64,000 bases of DNA from Ganoderma boninense (lineage: Eukaryota; Basidiomycota; Agaricomycetes; Polyporales; Polyporaceae). A program made the translations under genes and the position numbers. The stretch covers positions 558,001-622,000 of the forward strand of contig CM035306.1 in the NCBI GenBank assembly GCA_002900995.3, in the 5' to 3' direction. Shown piece after piece: positions 1 through 10,318 of the stretch; the first letter of the stretch is position 1, and every line of letters begins with the position of its first letter. The notes below the pieces were generated by a model, which did not search any database, was not told the origin of the DNA, and worked only from the letters and a program-made list of their open reading frames with translations.

Positions 1-117
1 ACGAGCCGAGAGGGGTAGGAATATGAATATTGGGCGGAGGGAAGGGTCAATGCAGCGGTAATAGTATAAGTATGTTTCGCCGTCACGTCTGCGTGCAACG
101 GGGTTCGAACTCGTTTC

Positions 118-127
118 GATTATGTAA
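118..127 (+). promoter_or_regulatory. GATTAYGTAA box upstream of F-box copy 1
   Basis: The sequence reads GATTATGTAA, 190 bp before the start of copy 1. The same box recurs before every other unit of the F-box array. It resembles a bZIP-type TTACGTAA half-site pair. A regulatory role is inferred from conservation of sequence and position only. Confidence 0.45.
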
Positions 128-236
128 ACAGATACAAGCGCACCACGCGAGGCGTCTGGAGTCTAGAGTCCGCACGCAACTTGAAAGCTTGAAGCTTGGA
201 GAGCGGCTTTCCTCCAACGCAGTCGTGCAGTGTGCG

Positions 237-294
237 GTAAGCGGATCATCGTCAGGCTTGTCTTGTTTTCTGACCACCCGCTATAGCTATACAG
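237..294 (+). other. 5'UTR leader intron of F-box copy 1
   Basis: Donor GTAAGC at 237, a CTGAC branch-like site near 270 and acceptor TACAG ending at 294. It is followed by a 23-nt stretch that resembles the equivalent stretch before copy 2 and then the ATG at 318. An intron in the same place is visible in all array members. Confidence 0.6.
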
Positions 295-317
295 CGTGCT
301 CGCAACTTGAATCCAGC

Positions 318-2261
318 ATGGACCTCTATTCCGTGGCAACCATCCTCCCGTACCCAGAACTCACTTCCACCCTATCTAGCGGCGACGCGACAGCGCTCAG
401 CAAGCTCTCCAATGCCTCTCAGGTGTTGGCGTGGACGCGGCACACGGTCGCGACGTACGAGAAATACATCTCTACCCTCCTCGCCATCCAACGTTCGATC
501 ACTCCGATCCACGATCTACCCCCCGAGATCCTCCAAATGGTCTTCGCCTACTTTCTTTCCGAAATGGCGTGGTGGAAGGAAACTGTGTGGTTGCTGTCTT
601 TGCAGTTGGTCTGCTGTCGGTGGCGCGCGGTCCTCCTCGCTACGCCGGAGTATTGGCTGCAGGGCATCGACCGCGTGATGGGTCTCTACAAGCGCGACGA
701 CCGCTCGCTCTTGCTGGTCTCCCGGGACTTGGACGGCATGTCCCCCGTCTCCGACTCGATCGAGGAAGATCACAGGACCCAGGTCCTAGAATTATTCCTC
801 AACAGGTCCGCGCCGTGTGCGCTGGAGCTGAGGATGGCGCATATGCCTACGGCCCGCTATTTAGGCTGGCGGGCACTTGAAAGCCACCTCGATAGAGTCA
901 CTGTCTTCGAAGTTGATGCGATGGACGCCGCCGACCTTCAGGAGAATATCCTACACGTCGTGATGACACAGATGAAGCAACTGGAGAGCTTCCGGCTGGA
1001 TGCAAATTATTTCAACATGTCGACGAAGGGTCTTGGTCAGTGGGACGCCCAGGACCTGCCGCGTCTCAGGCGCCTCACCATTTCCAGCCATTTGTTCTGT
1101 CGCGCAACCACAGTGCCCTCGCTGCGTACAGTGGTCCTGACCGGAGAACGATACATCGAGTCGCTGTCTGCATTGCTCCCCGCGTTAGAGGGATGCCCAG
1201 CCCTCGCCACGCTTTCTTTGCACCTCGCGTCGAATGGCCGCAAGCGTAAGGGCAACAAGAGACGCACTCCGGACCGCGTCGTATGCCTTTCCAATCTCCT
1301 CCATTTGAGCATCGCGGGTACCACATCCGAAATCTACTATTTCCTGTCCTTTATCACCACCTCCTCAACCGCCCACATCGACGTGGCTGTCACCAACGTG
1401 CACCAAGTAGAGGACCCCTTGTCAGTCCTCCCGACCACGCTACCGCGCCATCACTGGAGTCCCGATATATCCCCGAATATAGACCGCCTATACCTTCATC
1501 ATGGAACTCCAAGGTGGATGCATTCCGAATCACGGAGGGCATGCTTGTCCATGCGGAGCTATATGCAAGGAAACGAGCGACTCTCAGCTGCACCTGTGCT
1601 CGGCAACGTCGACGACGATGACCTTGTGCGATTCGTGCACACCTTCAGCGCATGCAGGTTGACCGAGCTTGCGCTCCATCTGCGCTATCGCTATGACCGT
1701 GACATTCACTCCTATCGGTACTGGGCGGGGTTCTTCGCAGCCCTCCCCCATCTTCGTCGACTCGAATTGCTGTCGCAGGCCACAAACCAGGACTCCAGAA
1801 ACTCCAGACTTCAGGAGATGAACCGAGACATCGCGTACGAGTTCCTCAAGTCCTCGAAGGGAAGACGCGGGACATCTCTGGCCTGGGTTCTACGTGCGTT
1901 CGAAGGGTGCCCACGCTACCTGGACGAGGAACTTCGGGACGTTGAGCTGGTGTTGAGCTGCTTCGATGCAGACGTCGGTGTCCGCCTGGGGCGGCTGGAG
2001 CTCTATATCGTGACTCCCACCTGGGAATTCTGCTTCTTTCGAGAGCCTGATGAACCCATTGACGTGAGACAGCTCGCGACGGACAGCACGGCCAGTCGAT
2101 CGGTAGCCAGGGCCTATGTCACCCGACTGGAGGAAGCAGCGGAAGTGGTGGTCATAGACGGCGGATGGGGATTTTTGGAGGACGATGAACAGGACCTAGA
2201 AGCTACTAACAGTGATGGGGACGATGTGCGGACATGGAGGATCAGAAAAGCGACGACTTGA
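318..2261 (+). CDS. F-box/LRR-like protein, array copy 1 (intact)
   Basis: A 647-aa F-box protein, probably a substrate receptor of an SCF ubiquitin ligase. The F-box lies at about residues 63-110 (INDLPPEIL-type helix, a VCCRW segment, then the ATPEYW motif shared by the family). Leucine-rich, poorly conserved repeats follow, and the last 20 residues are rich in D and E. The frame is open 288 nt upstream, but I chose the ATG at 318 because it follows the leader intron and aligns with the starts of the paralogs. It is the first of six head-to-tail copies. No substrate can be named. Confidence 0.88.
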   Translation: MDLYSVATILPYPELTSTLSSGDATALSKLSNASQVLAWTRHTVATYEKYISTLLAIQRSITPIHDLPPEILQMVFAYFLSEMAWWKETVWLLSLQLVCCRWRAVLLATPEYWLQGIDRVMGLYKRDDRSLLLVSRDLDGMSPVSDSIEEDHRTQVLELFLNRSAPCALELRMAHMPTARYLGWRALESHLDRVTVFEVDAMDAADLQENILHVVMTQMKQLESFRLDANYFNMSTKGLGQWDAQDLPRLRRLTISSHLFCRATTVPSLRTVVLTGERYIESLSALLPALEGCPALATLSLHLASNGRKRKGNKRRTPDRVVCLSNLLHLSIAGTTSEIYYFLSFITTSSTAHIDVAVTNVHQVEDPLSVLPTTLPRHHWSPDISPNIDRLYLHHGTPRWMHSESRRACLSMRSYMQGNERLSAAPVLGNVDDDDLVRFVHTFSACRLTELALHLRYRYDRDIHSYRYWAGFFAALPHLRRLELLSQATNQDSRNSRLQEMNRDIAYEFLKSSKGRRGTSLAWVLRAFEGCPRYLDEELRDVELVLSCFDADVGVRLGRLELYIVTPTWEFCFFREPDEPIDVRQLATDSTASRSVARAYVTRLEEAAEVVVIDGGWGFLEDDEQDLEATNSDGDDVRTWRIRKATT

Positions 2262-2339
2262 GGACTCGGGCTGGAGTAGCGCGGCGTAGATGACGTCCGT
2301 AAATGCCGAGTTTACTTACTCTGCGAAGTTGCAAACCGT

Positions 2340-2787
2340 ATTAGACTGAACGATTACGTAACTATATGGGCTTTCCACGTATGCCCGTTAGCGCCTAGTT
2401 GAATACTTCGACTACTACCACGATCTACCCCAACTTTGTCGCAGTTGGTCGGAGACGAGATACCTTACATTTGACGGTAAGACAATGATTTTTCAGTTTC
2501 TTTGACTTGTCAATTCGTTCAGTTCAATCGACACATGGTACACGCTCCGCTCCAGAATGACGTTGACCGGCTTCCCTTGTCCTGAGCTCGCTTCAAGTGG
2601 CCTGTTGACTCGGACTGCCTTTCTCGGTTGGAAGCCGGAGCAGACGGCGCGGCCCATGGTGGGAATGAATGGGGATCTACCAGTGAAGAGGAAGACGATG
2701 AAGACGGAGCTAGAGGAGTATGCTTCGCGGCTGGACGAGGCGATCTTGAAATCTGAAGCAGTGATGGCAACTGTTCAGAGAACATAG
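2340..2787 (+). pseudogene. Collapsed relic of an F-box array unit
   Basis: The 5' half looks like a normal array promoter and leader: a GATTACGTAA box at 2352-2361, a TTTGACG leader exon, donor GTAAGA at 2477, acceptor TTCAG ending at 2522, and an ATG at 2535. The reading frame from that ATG closes within about 17 codons. The following 200 bp resembles only the last part of the paralogs: a CGGTTGGAAG segment matching their SRLE region, a GGTGGGAATGAATGG stretch, then an acidic EEEDDEDG tail in another frame. I infer a seventh unit that lost nearly all of its coding sequence. The 5' half is clearer than the 3' half. Confidence 0.5.
2352..2361 (+). promoter_or_regulatory. GATTAYGTAA box of the relic unit
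   Basis: GATTACGTAA, identical to the box before copy 4 (7593-7602). It is retained although the downstream coding region has collapsed. Confidence 0.4.
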
Positions 2788-2888
2788 TGGCGAGGGGAAA
2801 TATACGGTGGCGGCGGGGGGGCTCTGTTTTGCTGCTGGTATGTGCTATGTTACCATTTCTGCGCTCGCTTTGGGTTCAGACTTGTTGG

Positions 2889-2898
2889 GATTATGTAA
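2889..2898 (+). promoter_or_regulatory. GATTAYGTAA box upstream of F-box copy 2
   Basis: GATTATGTAA, identical to the box before copy 1, inside a wider conserved block that also contains a GGGTTC stretch before it and a CACACGAGGC stretch after it. It lies about 205 bp before the copy 2 start. Confidence 0.45.
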
Positions 2899-3021
2899 TG
2901 GTTTGCCGTAGATCCAACATGCACACCACACGAGGCATCTGGGGCCCACAGATAAAAAGCGGTCGTCTATAGGTTCCGGCTTTGCATCCAAGTCTGTGCA
3001 GTCGGCTGCGCAACTTCGACG

Positions 3022-3082
3022 GTAAGCCAGGGATCGCTGTTGCTCAATGATGACTGTGCGATCTTCTGACCATGCGTTACAG
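3022..3082 (+). other. 5'UTR leader intron of F-box copy 2
   Basis: Donor GTAAGC, a CTGAC branch-like site at about 3067 and acceptor TTACAG ending at 3082. The 18 nt up to the ATG at 3101 match the post-intron leader of copy 1. Confidence 0.6.
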
Positions 3083-3100
3083 TGTCCTCGCAATCTAGGT

Positions 3101-4897
3101 ATGAGCCAGCCTGCAACAACCATCCTCCGGCACCCGGAACTCGCTTCCCTCCTGTCCCAAGGTGACGCGGTCGCGCTGCGTAGGTTCTCCGACGTCGCTC
3201 AGGCGCGAGAATGGACGCAGCACACGGTAGAGAAGTACAAGGACTATATCTCTGCCCTCCTCGCCATCCACAACACTCTCACCCCGATCAACGAGCTACC
3301 CACCGAGATCCTCCAAAGGGTGTTCGCCTTCGTTCCCTCAGAATATGCGAAGTGGTGCAGTCCCGCGTGGATGGTGTCTTTGCAATCGGTCTGCCGTCGA
3401 TGGCGATCAGTTCTCCTTGCCACGCCGGAGTACTGGGTGCAGGGCATTTGGCACAGCATGGATATCTGCAACGCCAGCTCCAGCACTGATGCGGATGGCG
3501 ATGAAGATAAGGATGGAGATAGCGCTGGGATTCAGATCCTGGAACTGTTCCTTGCGAGGTCCGCGTCTCTTCCACTGGACCTGAGGGTGGCTTATACGTC
3601 AAGAGACGACTGTCCTCGCTGGAAGGTTTTAGAAAACCATTTTGACAGAGTTGTCCTCCTCGAAGTCGTGGAGAATGGCCTATTTGACCTCCAAGGCTAC
3701 ATCATGGACATGGTTGCAACGGAGATGAAGCATCTTGAACAGCTTGAACTGAATGTGGAGGATTTCGACTCGGAGACGTCGACGGATGACCTGGACCAGT
3801 GGGACACCCAGAACCTTCCATGTCTCACACACCTCACCTTGCCCGGCCCCTTGTTCTGTTGCGAGACGACAGTCCCGTCATTGCACACGGTCACCTTGAC
3901 CGGAGATCGAGAGATCCACTTGCTGCCCAGCTTGCTCGACGCTTTGGAGAGGTGTCCCGCTCTCACCGCGCTTTCTTTGTCCCTCGCGTCATTTGAGCAT
4001 TTCGATCACCCGAGACAAGTTTCGAAGGTCGTAGAACTTCCCCGACTCCTCCGATTGGACGTCGCCGGCAATACAGTGGACATCTACTATTTCCTGTCCT
4101 CTGTCTCCTTCCCCTCGTACACCTACATCAACCTGGAGGTCACTGAGATAGACTTCGGTGCTATGACCGCCCTTCCTATCCTCCAAAATGCTGTACCGCG
4201 CTGCCACTCGGGTGTCTACGCGTCCCCAAGCATCGATCGTCTCTGTCTCCGTGCAGGGACGCGACATCTCTCCCACGGGGAATCGCCCTCTGTATCCATG
4301 CACGGTTACGTCCAAGGTCGAGAGCGATTGCGGGTAGACCCTGTCATGCCGAAGCTCGACCCCACTCAGGGCGCCGACCACGTTCTGCAATTCTTGCATG
4401 ACCTCAGCGCGTGCACGCTCACCGAGCTTGCGCTCGACATGCGCCACCTCCCGAGCAACATGGACGCCAGGTTCTGGGCGCAGTGCTTTGCTGCTCTCCC
4501 AGACCTTCGCCGCCTCGAGCTGCTGTCGCCCACCGTGGCGTCGCGGGCGACGAAGCGAATCATCGCCGAGCAGTTCCTCGTTGCTTTGCGAGGCACGCAA
4601 GAGGCACGGCGCGGGACGTGTCTCGCCTGGGTCCTCCGTGCGAAGACGAGCGACGCGAGCCGGCTAGAAGGGGAGCTCAGCGACGTCGAAGAAGTCTTGA
4701 GGTGCCATGCGGACTCGGGTGGACGATTGGCACGTTTGGAGCTCTACGTCGTGACGTCGCATCCCGATAGCTACAGTCGGCAACCGGTTGATGTAGCGCA
4801 GGTTGCGACGGATCGCGCGGCGAGTCAGTTGGTGACCACGGCGTACATCTCCCGACTGGAAGATGCTGTGGACGAAGTGGCAGTCATAACTCGTTAA
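3101..4897 (+). CDS. F-box/LRR-like protein, array copy 2 (intact)
   Basis: A 598-aa F-box protein closely related to copy 1. The start ATG at 3101 is the one directly after the leader intron; 18 in-frame codons upstream lie in the intron and are excluded. The F-box spans about residues 60-110 (INELPTEILQ, then VCRRWRSVLLATPEYW). The middle carries the LTLPGPLF and TVPSLHTVTLTG blocks shared by the whole array, and the C-terminus has the LELYVVTS and YISRLE blocks. Unlike the others it lacks an acidic tail. Likely an SCF substrate adaptor of unknown target. Confidence 0.88.
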   Translation: MSQPATTILRHPELASLLSQGDAVALRRFSDVAQAREWTQHTVEKYKDYISALLAIHNTLTPINELPTEILQRVFAFVPSEYAKWCSPAWMVSLQSVCRRWRSVLLATPEYWVQGIWHSMDICNASSSTDADGDEDKDGDSAGIQILELFLARSASLPLDLRVAYTSRDDCPRWKVLENHFDRVVLLEVVENGLFDLQGYIMDMVATEMKHLEQLELNVEDFDSETSTDDLDQWDTQNLPCLTHLTLPGPLFCCETTVPSLHTVTLTGDREIHLLPSLLDALERCPALTALSLSLASFEHFDHPRQVSKVVELPRLLRLDVAGNTVDIYYFLSSVSFPSYTYINLEVTEIDFGAMTALPILQNAVPRCHSGVYASPSIDRLCLRAGTRHLSHGESPSVSMHGYVQGRERLRVDPVMPKLDPTQGADHVLQFLHDLSACTLTELALDMRHLPSNMDARFWAQCFAALPDLRRLELLSPTVASRATKRIIAEQFLVALRGTQEARRGTCLAWVLRAKTSDASRLEGELSDVEEVLRCHADSGGRLARLELYVVTSHPDSYSRQPVDVAQVATDRAASQLVTTAYISRLEDAVDEVAVITR

Positions 4898-5104
4898 TTT
4901 GTCGAGGACTGGGACGATGACTGAAGACATCCTGCGGGGTAGTATACTTACAGCGTCTGCTGGCTCCGGTGGATGGAGAGATGTCGGTATATCAGACGAT
5001 GTGTACGTACCCCTCTGAAAAAAATGTTCGTAGCTCCTTGTGCTCAATTGGAGGCTTTCCGAGGCGAGCAAACAGAGAACTTCAAGAAGGCTGGTGATTG
5101 GGCT

Positions 5105-5114
5105 GATTATGTCA
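5105..5114 (+). promoter_or_regulatory. GATTATGTCA box upstream of F-box copy 3
   Basis: A diverged version of the array box, with the last two bases CA instead of AA, 148 bp before the copy 3 start. Confidence 0.3.
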
Positions 5115-5261
5115 TCAGCGCTACACGTTCAACCGATTGCCCATCGGTGTCGACGACGTTCAACACCACGGCCGTCAACTTGTACTGACTGTGACATCCA
5201 GCCACTTCCGAATACAACCTCTACGAGCTTGGCGCAGCTGCTGCGAGACCGGAGTGTCTTC

Positions 5262-7342
5262 ATGGTAAGCTGACCACCGTAACGATCATTCGAGTCATCA
5301 GGCCGGATTTGACCAGCATTCTCGCAGCTTCAAGTCGGGCCTCAATCCACCATACCGTTCATCAACTTACCTCGGCCGGAGCTCACTACAAATCTTCTCA
5401 ATGACGATGCGTATGCGCTGAGGAGGCTCTCTGATGTCTCTCAAGTGCGAGCGTGGACGAAACGCAAGGCGGCGGAGTACCACAGCCACATGTCTACCCT
5501 CCGCATCATCTACAGCTCCATTGCGCCAGTGACAACGCTCCCCGTCGAAATCATGCAGGAGATCTTCGCGCTTGTTCCCTGCCGAGAGGAATGGTGCGAT
5601 GCCTTGTGGCTGCTCTCTCTGGGCCTCGTCTGTCGTCGATGGCATTCGGTTCTGCTCGGCGCCTCCGAGTACTGGGCGCGAAGTATTCACGCCGTTATGG
5701 ATTCCGACTTTTATACACATTGCAAAGGCTACAGCTTCTCAAAACGCTCGGGCGACCTCAACGGCGACGGCATCACACGAGGCCGCGCCTTGTTTCTCGC
5801 TCGATCCGCGCCATGGCCGCTGGAGGTACCCTTGGCATACACCATCGATGGCCCGGGTTGGAAGGTGTTCGAAGGCCACTTCGAGAGAGTCGCTCTCTTT
5901 GAAATCTTTGCCGAAGACGAGCACGAGCTCTACGACATCCTCAACACGGTGACTTCTCGCATGAAGCGTCTTGAGAAGCTACGGGTTGAAGCTAGCTCCG
6001 AGTCTAGGTTATTGCCGTCCTACAAATGGGAAGCCAAGGACCTGCCGCATCTCAGAAGTCTCGAGGTCACCAGCGCCTTGTTCTGTTCCTGGACGACGGT
6101 GCCTTCATTGCGCACTGTAGTCCTAAGGGATCCCCCCGGAACATGCAGTCGCTACCCCAGTTGTTCGACGCGTTAAAGAGGTGCCCGGCCCTTGCCACTC
6201 TCCGCCTAGAGCTCCAAAGTAGCAAAGACAGCCCTCTCCAGGACTTCACGGGTGTCCTGGGTCTTCCCCACCTCCGCAATCTAGCTGTCGGTGGGGACGT
6301 CTCCGACACGCACCTCTTTTTATCCGCCCTCTCCTTCCCCTCAGCGACATTTGTGGAGCTAGATCTCGACAACGACAGTGAACAACACCACGGCCTTGCC
6401 CTGCCGAACGTCCTACCGCGGCGCCTCTCCATGGCCAGCGCACATCAGATGCTGCACGGCATAGATCGCCTGTGCTTCTACTCCAACCATCCAGGTTCGA
6501 GTCGAGCTCGCTGGGGAGATTGGGGTGCGACCGTCTCGATGCACGGCTACGTCCAGGGTGCCCAGCGATTGCGAGTCACCCCCGCATTCCGCTTCCACAG
6601 CGCCAGCCAATTCCTCCAGATCCTCGGCCTATTCAGCGAATGCATGGTGGCGGAGCTCGTGCTCGACCTGCGCTACATCCCCGGCGACGTCGACGGAGAG
6701 TTCTGGACGAAGTTCTTCGCCGCCCTTCCCGACCTCTGCCGACTCGAGCTGCTATCGCCGACCGCGGAGTCCAGTGAGACGAAGCGCGTCATCGCAGCGC
6801 ACTACCTTGCATCGGCCCAGAAGCAGCCACCGCGCCCAGCCCCTAGTCAGGGGGACCTTGTCCACGGCCAACCCGGGCGCATCGCACCTCCGAGTCAGCG
6901 CACAGCGTCTCTCGCATGGGTGCTGCATACCGACGAATGCAGCAAGTTACAGCTGCGCTCGGAGATTATGGACGTTGAAGAGGTCCTGAGCGACCATGCG
7001 TGCTCTGGTCCTCGTGCGGAGCGGCTGGAGTTGTACATCACGGCTTTTCAGCCTCCTCCTCGCCGCTATTATTACCAGGCGCAACCTCAGGCTCTGGACG
7101 TGACGCAGGTGGAGACGGACGAAGAGTCCAGTTTTCTCGTGAAGAGGGACTACGTCGCTCGACTGGAAAATGTGGTGGACGTTGTTGTCGTGGGTGGTGG
7201 ATGGGAATTTTCTGACTCGGACGCGGAGGACGAAGAGTCGGAAGACTCGGGTGGTGATGGATCGGACGAGGATTTGTCACTGGATGATGAGGATGATGAT
7301 GAAAGAAGCGACGGGGAAGACGATAGCGGTCTTGAAGACTAA
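5262..7342 (+). pseudogene. F-box/LRR-like protein, array copy 3 (frameshifted)
   Basis: Homologous to the other array members from end to end. The start is unusual: the ATG at 5262-5264 is followed directly by an intron (5265-5327; donor GTAAGC, TTTGACC branch, acceptor CGCAG), and coding resumes at 5328. The first frame runs to about 6135 and the second from there to 7342. The break falls at a run of six C (6132-6137). One more C would join the frames in a segment that matches the TRPPRDI block of copies 4 and 5 and give a 672-codon product. F-box at about residues 50-100 and a very acidic C-terminus. A real 1-nt deletion or a homopolymer sequencing error are both possible. Confidence 0.8.
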
Positions 7343-7592
7343 GTCGAGTCCATATTTCGAGGGCGATGTAGTACTTGTCGTGCTGGCACGGAGAGCGGAC
7401 TGGCACGGTAGACTCTGACTGGCCCATTCCGAGTCGAAGTTGGCATGCAGTACTTCAGTCACTGGTATGGTATCCATAATGTAGTGCAAATACTCACTAT
7501 CGACCGAGTAAACTGTATACCGTTCTTATTATGTTCAATTTCTAGTTGACTTGAAGTCCGACGCGGCGTCTAGGACTGGATAGCGGTTGAAT

Positions 7593-7602
7593 GATTACGT
7601 AA
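7593..7602 (+). promoter_or_regulatory. GATTAYGTAA box upstream of F-box copy 4
   Basis: GATTACGTAA, preceded by GAAT, 238 bp before the copy 4 start. Identical to the box of the relic unit at 2352. Confidence 0.45.
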
Positions 7603-7726
7603 CACTTCGGCTTGCCGCCAGAGCACACAAGCGCGCTCGTAGCGAAACTCTTCTTCTACCGCTCGCAGAATTCAGTGCTGTTGTTCAAAGACATTCAACG
7701 GTAGTCTTGGGGTACTACGTTTGACG

Positions 7727-7808
7727 GTAAGACTATCATAACTGCGCTGAGGGATCACTTTAAATCTCTTTGACTAACGAAATGTTCAATTGCCGCTGCC
7801 GCCGCCAG
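7727..7808 (+). other. 5'UTR leader intron of F-box copy 4
   Basis: Donor GTAAGA after a TTTGACG exon end shared with the relic unit. A TTTGACTAAC branch-like site is at about 7769 and acceptor GCCAG ends at 7808. The ATG follows at 7840. Confidence 0.5.
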
Positions 7809-7839
7809 TGCCACCCTTCGAGTCCACCAGGCGGGAAGC

Positions 7840-9744
7840 ATGTCTCATCCTGAACCACCCATTTTGCTTCCTTATGAACTCAGTCTCGCTTCTACTCTCC
7901 CGGAGTCTGATGGGAGGGCTCTGACAGAAATTTCTGATGCATCTCAAGCACGAGGTTGGATGCAGCGCAAACTGCAGGAATACAAAAACCACGCCTTCAC
8001 TCTCCTCGCCATCCATAACTCCGTTTCCCCAATCAACAACCTTCCCACCGAGCTCTTCCAGAAGATCCTCATCAAAACTCCCTCCGAATCCCCATGGTGC
8101 CACGCATTGTGGATGTTATCTCTAGGCTCTGTCTGTCGCCAATGGCGCTCGGTCCTTCTCGCCACCCCCGAATACTGGGCGCTGGGCCTACACACTGTCA
8201 TGGATCCCACATTCTACGACTGCTATGACGAGGAAGATCTTGCACATGGCCGCCATTTATTCCTAGCCCGATCTGCCCCATGCCCGCTGGAGATAACCAT
8301 GGATTATTCTTCAGACGATTCCGGCCCAGGCTGGGACGCATTTGAGGACCACTACGATCGAGTCACCGTCCTCGCGGTCAGGCCCAACGACGAAATCGAC
8401 CTCGACTGCATTTTCGACGCGATGACTGGGGAACAAGGCATGAAGCGTCTCGAGAGGTTGCAGGTGGATGGGCGGTACGTCAAGTTGAAGCCCAGATCGA
8501 AGAAGTGCTTCTTGGACTGGGAAGCGGAAGCTTTGCCGTGCCTTGGACATATGGAGATCTCCGGCCATCTTTTCTGTCGCGCGACGACAGTCCCTTCGTT
8601 GCACACCGTGATATTGACGCGACCTCCTCTGGACATCGGCTCGCTACCCCACTTGCTCGACGCGCTGGACAATTGCCCTGCTCTCGCCACGCTTCGCCTG
8701 GAGCTCTCGCATTAGGACGACACATTCCAGAACAAGACTCTGAAGCGTGTCCTCGACCTCCACAAGCTCCAAAACCTCGCCATCACCGGTGGCATGTCCG
8801 ACGTCCAGTGTCTCCTGACTGCCCTCACTTTCCCATCGACAACGCTGGTCGAGCTAGAGGTCCTCGACACTGGGAACGAGCAAGACAAGGGGCTCGTACT
8901 TCCGAACGTTCTACCACCCTCCCTCTCCACCGATGCCCACCAGCTGATCGACGGCGTAGACCGTCTTTGCTTCTATTCAAAGCCGCAAGTCCGCTCCGAG
9001 GCTGAACGCGCCGTCGTGTGCATGAGAGCCTCCATCCAAGGCCAAGAACGCTTACACATCGGGCCTGCCTTTTGGCTCCACAGCGCCGACCACTTCCTGA
9101 AGTTCCTGAAGCTTTTCAGGGAGTGCAGGGTGACCGAGCTCGTGCTCGATCTGCGCCATGCGCCGAGCGACATGGACGGAGAGTTCTGGTCCAAGTTCTT
9201 CGTCGCGCTCCCCGACGTCCTCCGACTCCAGCTCCTGTCGCCCACCGCGGAGTCCAGGGCGAGGAAGCGCGACATGGCAGAGCACTACCTCTCGTCCTGC
9301 GGGACCCCGCATGCGGTCCCCGAGAACGCCCTCGTCGACTTTATCTGCCGCATCGCCCCCCCTCGACTAGGGGTATCCCTCGCCTGGGTCCTGCCATTCG
9401 CAAACGAGAGCGATACGTCGCGTTCCGAGAAGCTGGGCGACGTTCAGCAGGTCATCGTGAGCTACGCCAATGGCGAAGACGTCACCAGTCTGCGGCGCTT
9501 GGAGCTGTACCTCACGACTCCCACTCCCGATCCTTCCGGACAACAAGCTTTTGACGTGACGGAGGTTTGTGGACCGGATGGTATGCCCAGCCAAATGATT
9601 GACGGACTCCTCATCCCCGGACTGGAGCTGGGAGACGCAGTGGAGGTCGTCGTTTTCGGCAATGCACTCCACGCGTTCACGGTTGCGAACGACGATCGCG
9701 AGCTCGACGTGGATGACGACCCAATGGCCGTTGACGATAACTAG
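7840..9744 (+). pseudogene. F-box/LRR-like protein, array copy 4 (in-frame stop)
   Basis: The frame is continuous for 635 codons except for one TAG at 8713-8715 (codon 292). Copy 5 has AAG at the same place, in a SKDDE segment that aligns with the residues on both sides of the stop, so a single A-to-T change explains it. The first part holds the F-box (about residues 63-110: INNLPTELFQ, VCRQWRSVLLATPEYW). The second part has the normal LRR-like region and acidic C-terminus. I see no splice sites that would remove the stop. It could give a 291-aa truncated protein. Confidence 0.82.
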
Positions 9745-10060
9745 GCCGCGGATGACGGGACCTTAGTCCCTTCGTGAAGATGTCCTACGATGTGTATATC
9801 ATATGTTATAGGTTGTCCAACTCTTGATTTCTGCCTGGCGGCATTTGAAACGGTCGCCGCGTCCGACCGAAGGCTCGAGCCAGTGCCATCGTGAACACAT
9901 TTGTCCTCAAACTGTTCTTCCTCCGGGGAGCCGTCGTACGTACCATTCGGCATTCGGACTCACTGGGTGACGTAGACTATACCTTCATAACTTGGACAGT
10001 ATTGATACGGTTTGAGATGGGTGACGGACCTGGTTGTGTCTAGCGCCATCCTTGATGAGT
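9745..10060 (+). other. Spacer between F-box copies 4 and 5
   Basis: No coding signal seen. It lies before the copy 5 promoter, which begins with the box at 10061 and also has a run of about 13 G at 10101-10113. Confidence 0.4.
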
Positions 10061-10070
10061 GATTAGGTAA
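10061..10070 (+). promoter_or_regulatory. GATTAGGTAA box upstream of F-box copy 5
   Basis: A one-base variant of the array box, 249 bp before the copy 5 start. Confidence 0.35.
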
Positions 10071-10218
10071 TCGGCGCTCGCTGCTGCGCACAATATTTCC
10101 GGGGGGGGGGGGGATGGTGCCTTGCGATTACCACAACATTCAAGAGCATTCAAGGCGGTCGATACTTACTTAGTAGATCCCGAGCAAAACTGTCTTCAGA
10201 CATTCAAGGTTTTTAGAG

Positions 10219-10283
10219 GTAAGCCGATCGCAATTATGATGATTCTTTAATGATTTTGACTAGCTGGTTGTCGCAACATAAAG
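10219..10283 (+). other. 5'UTR leader intron of F-box copy 5
   Basis: Donor GTAAGC, a TTTTGACTAG branch-like site at about 10255 and an AAG acceptor ending at 10283 (10285 is also possible). The ATG follows at 10319. Confidence 0.45.
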
Positions 10284-10318
10284 AGGTACTCAATCCGCCG
10301 CTTTCTGGAACGCGTCCG

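Noticed and set aside
80..130. tRNA gene suggested by GGGTTCGAAC near 100-109
   Set aside because: No A box or cloverleaf around it, and the same block (GGGTTCAGAC) occurs in the promoter of F-box copy 2, so it is part of the array promoter.
30..317. N-terminal extension of F-box copy 1 to position 30
   Set aside because: The frame is open, but it crosses the leader intron (237-294) and the conserved promoter block, and the added residues have no counterpart in the paralogs.
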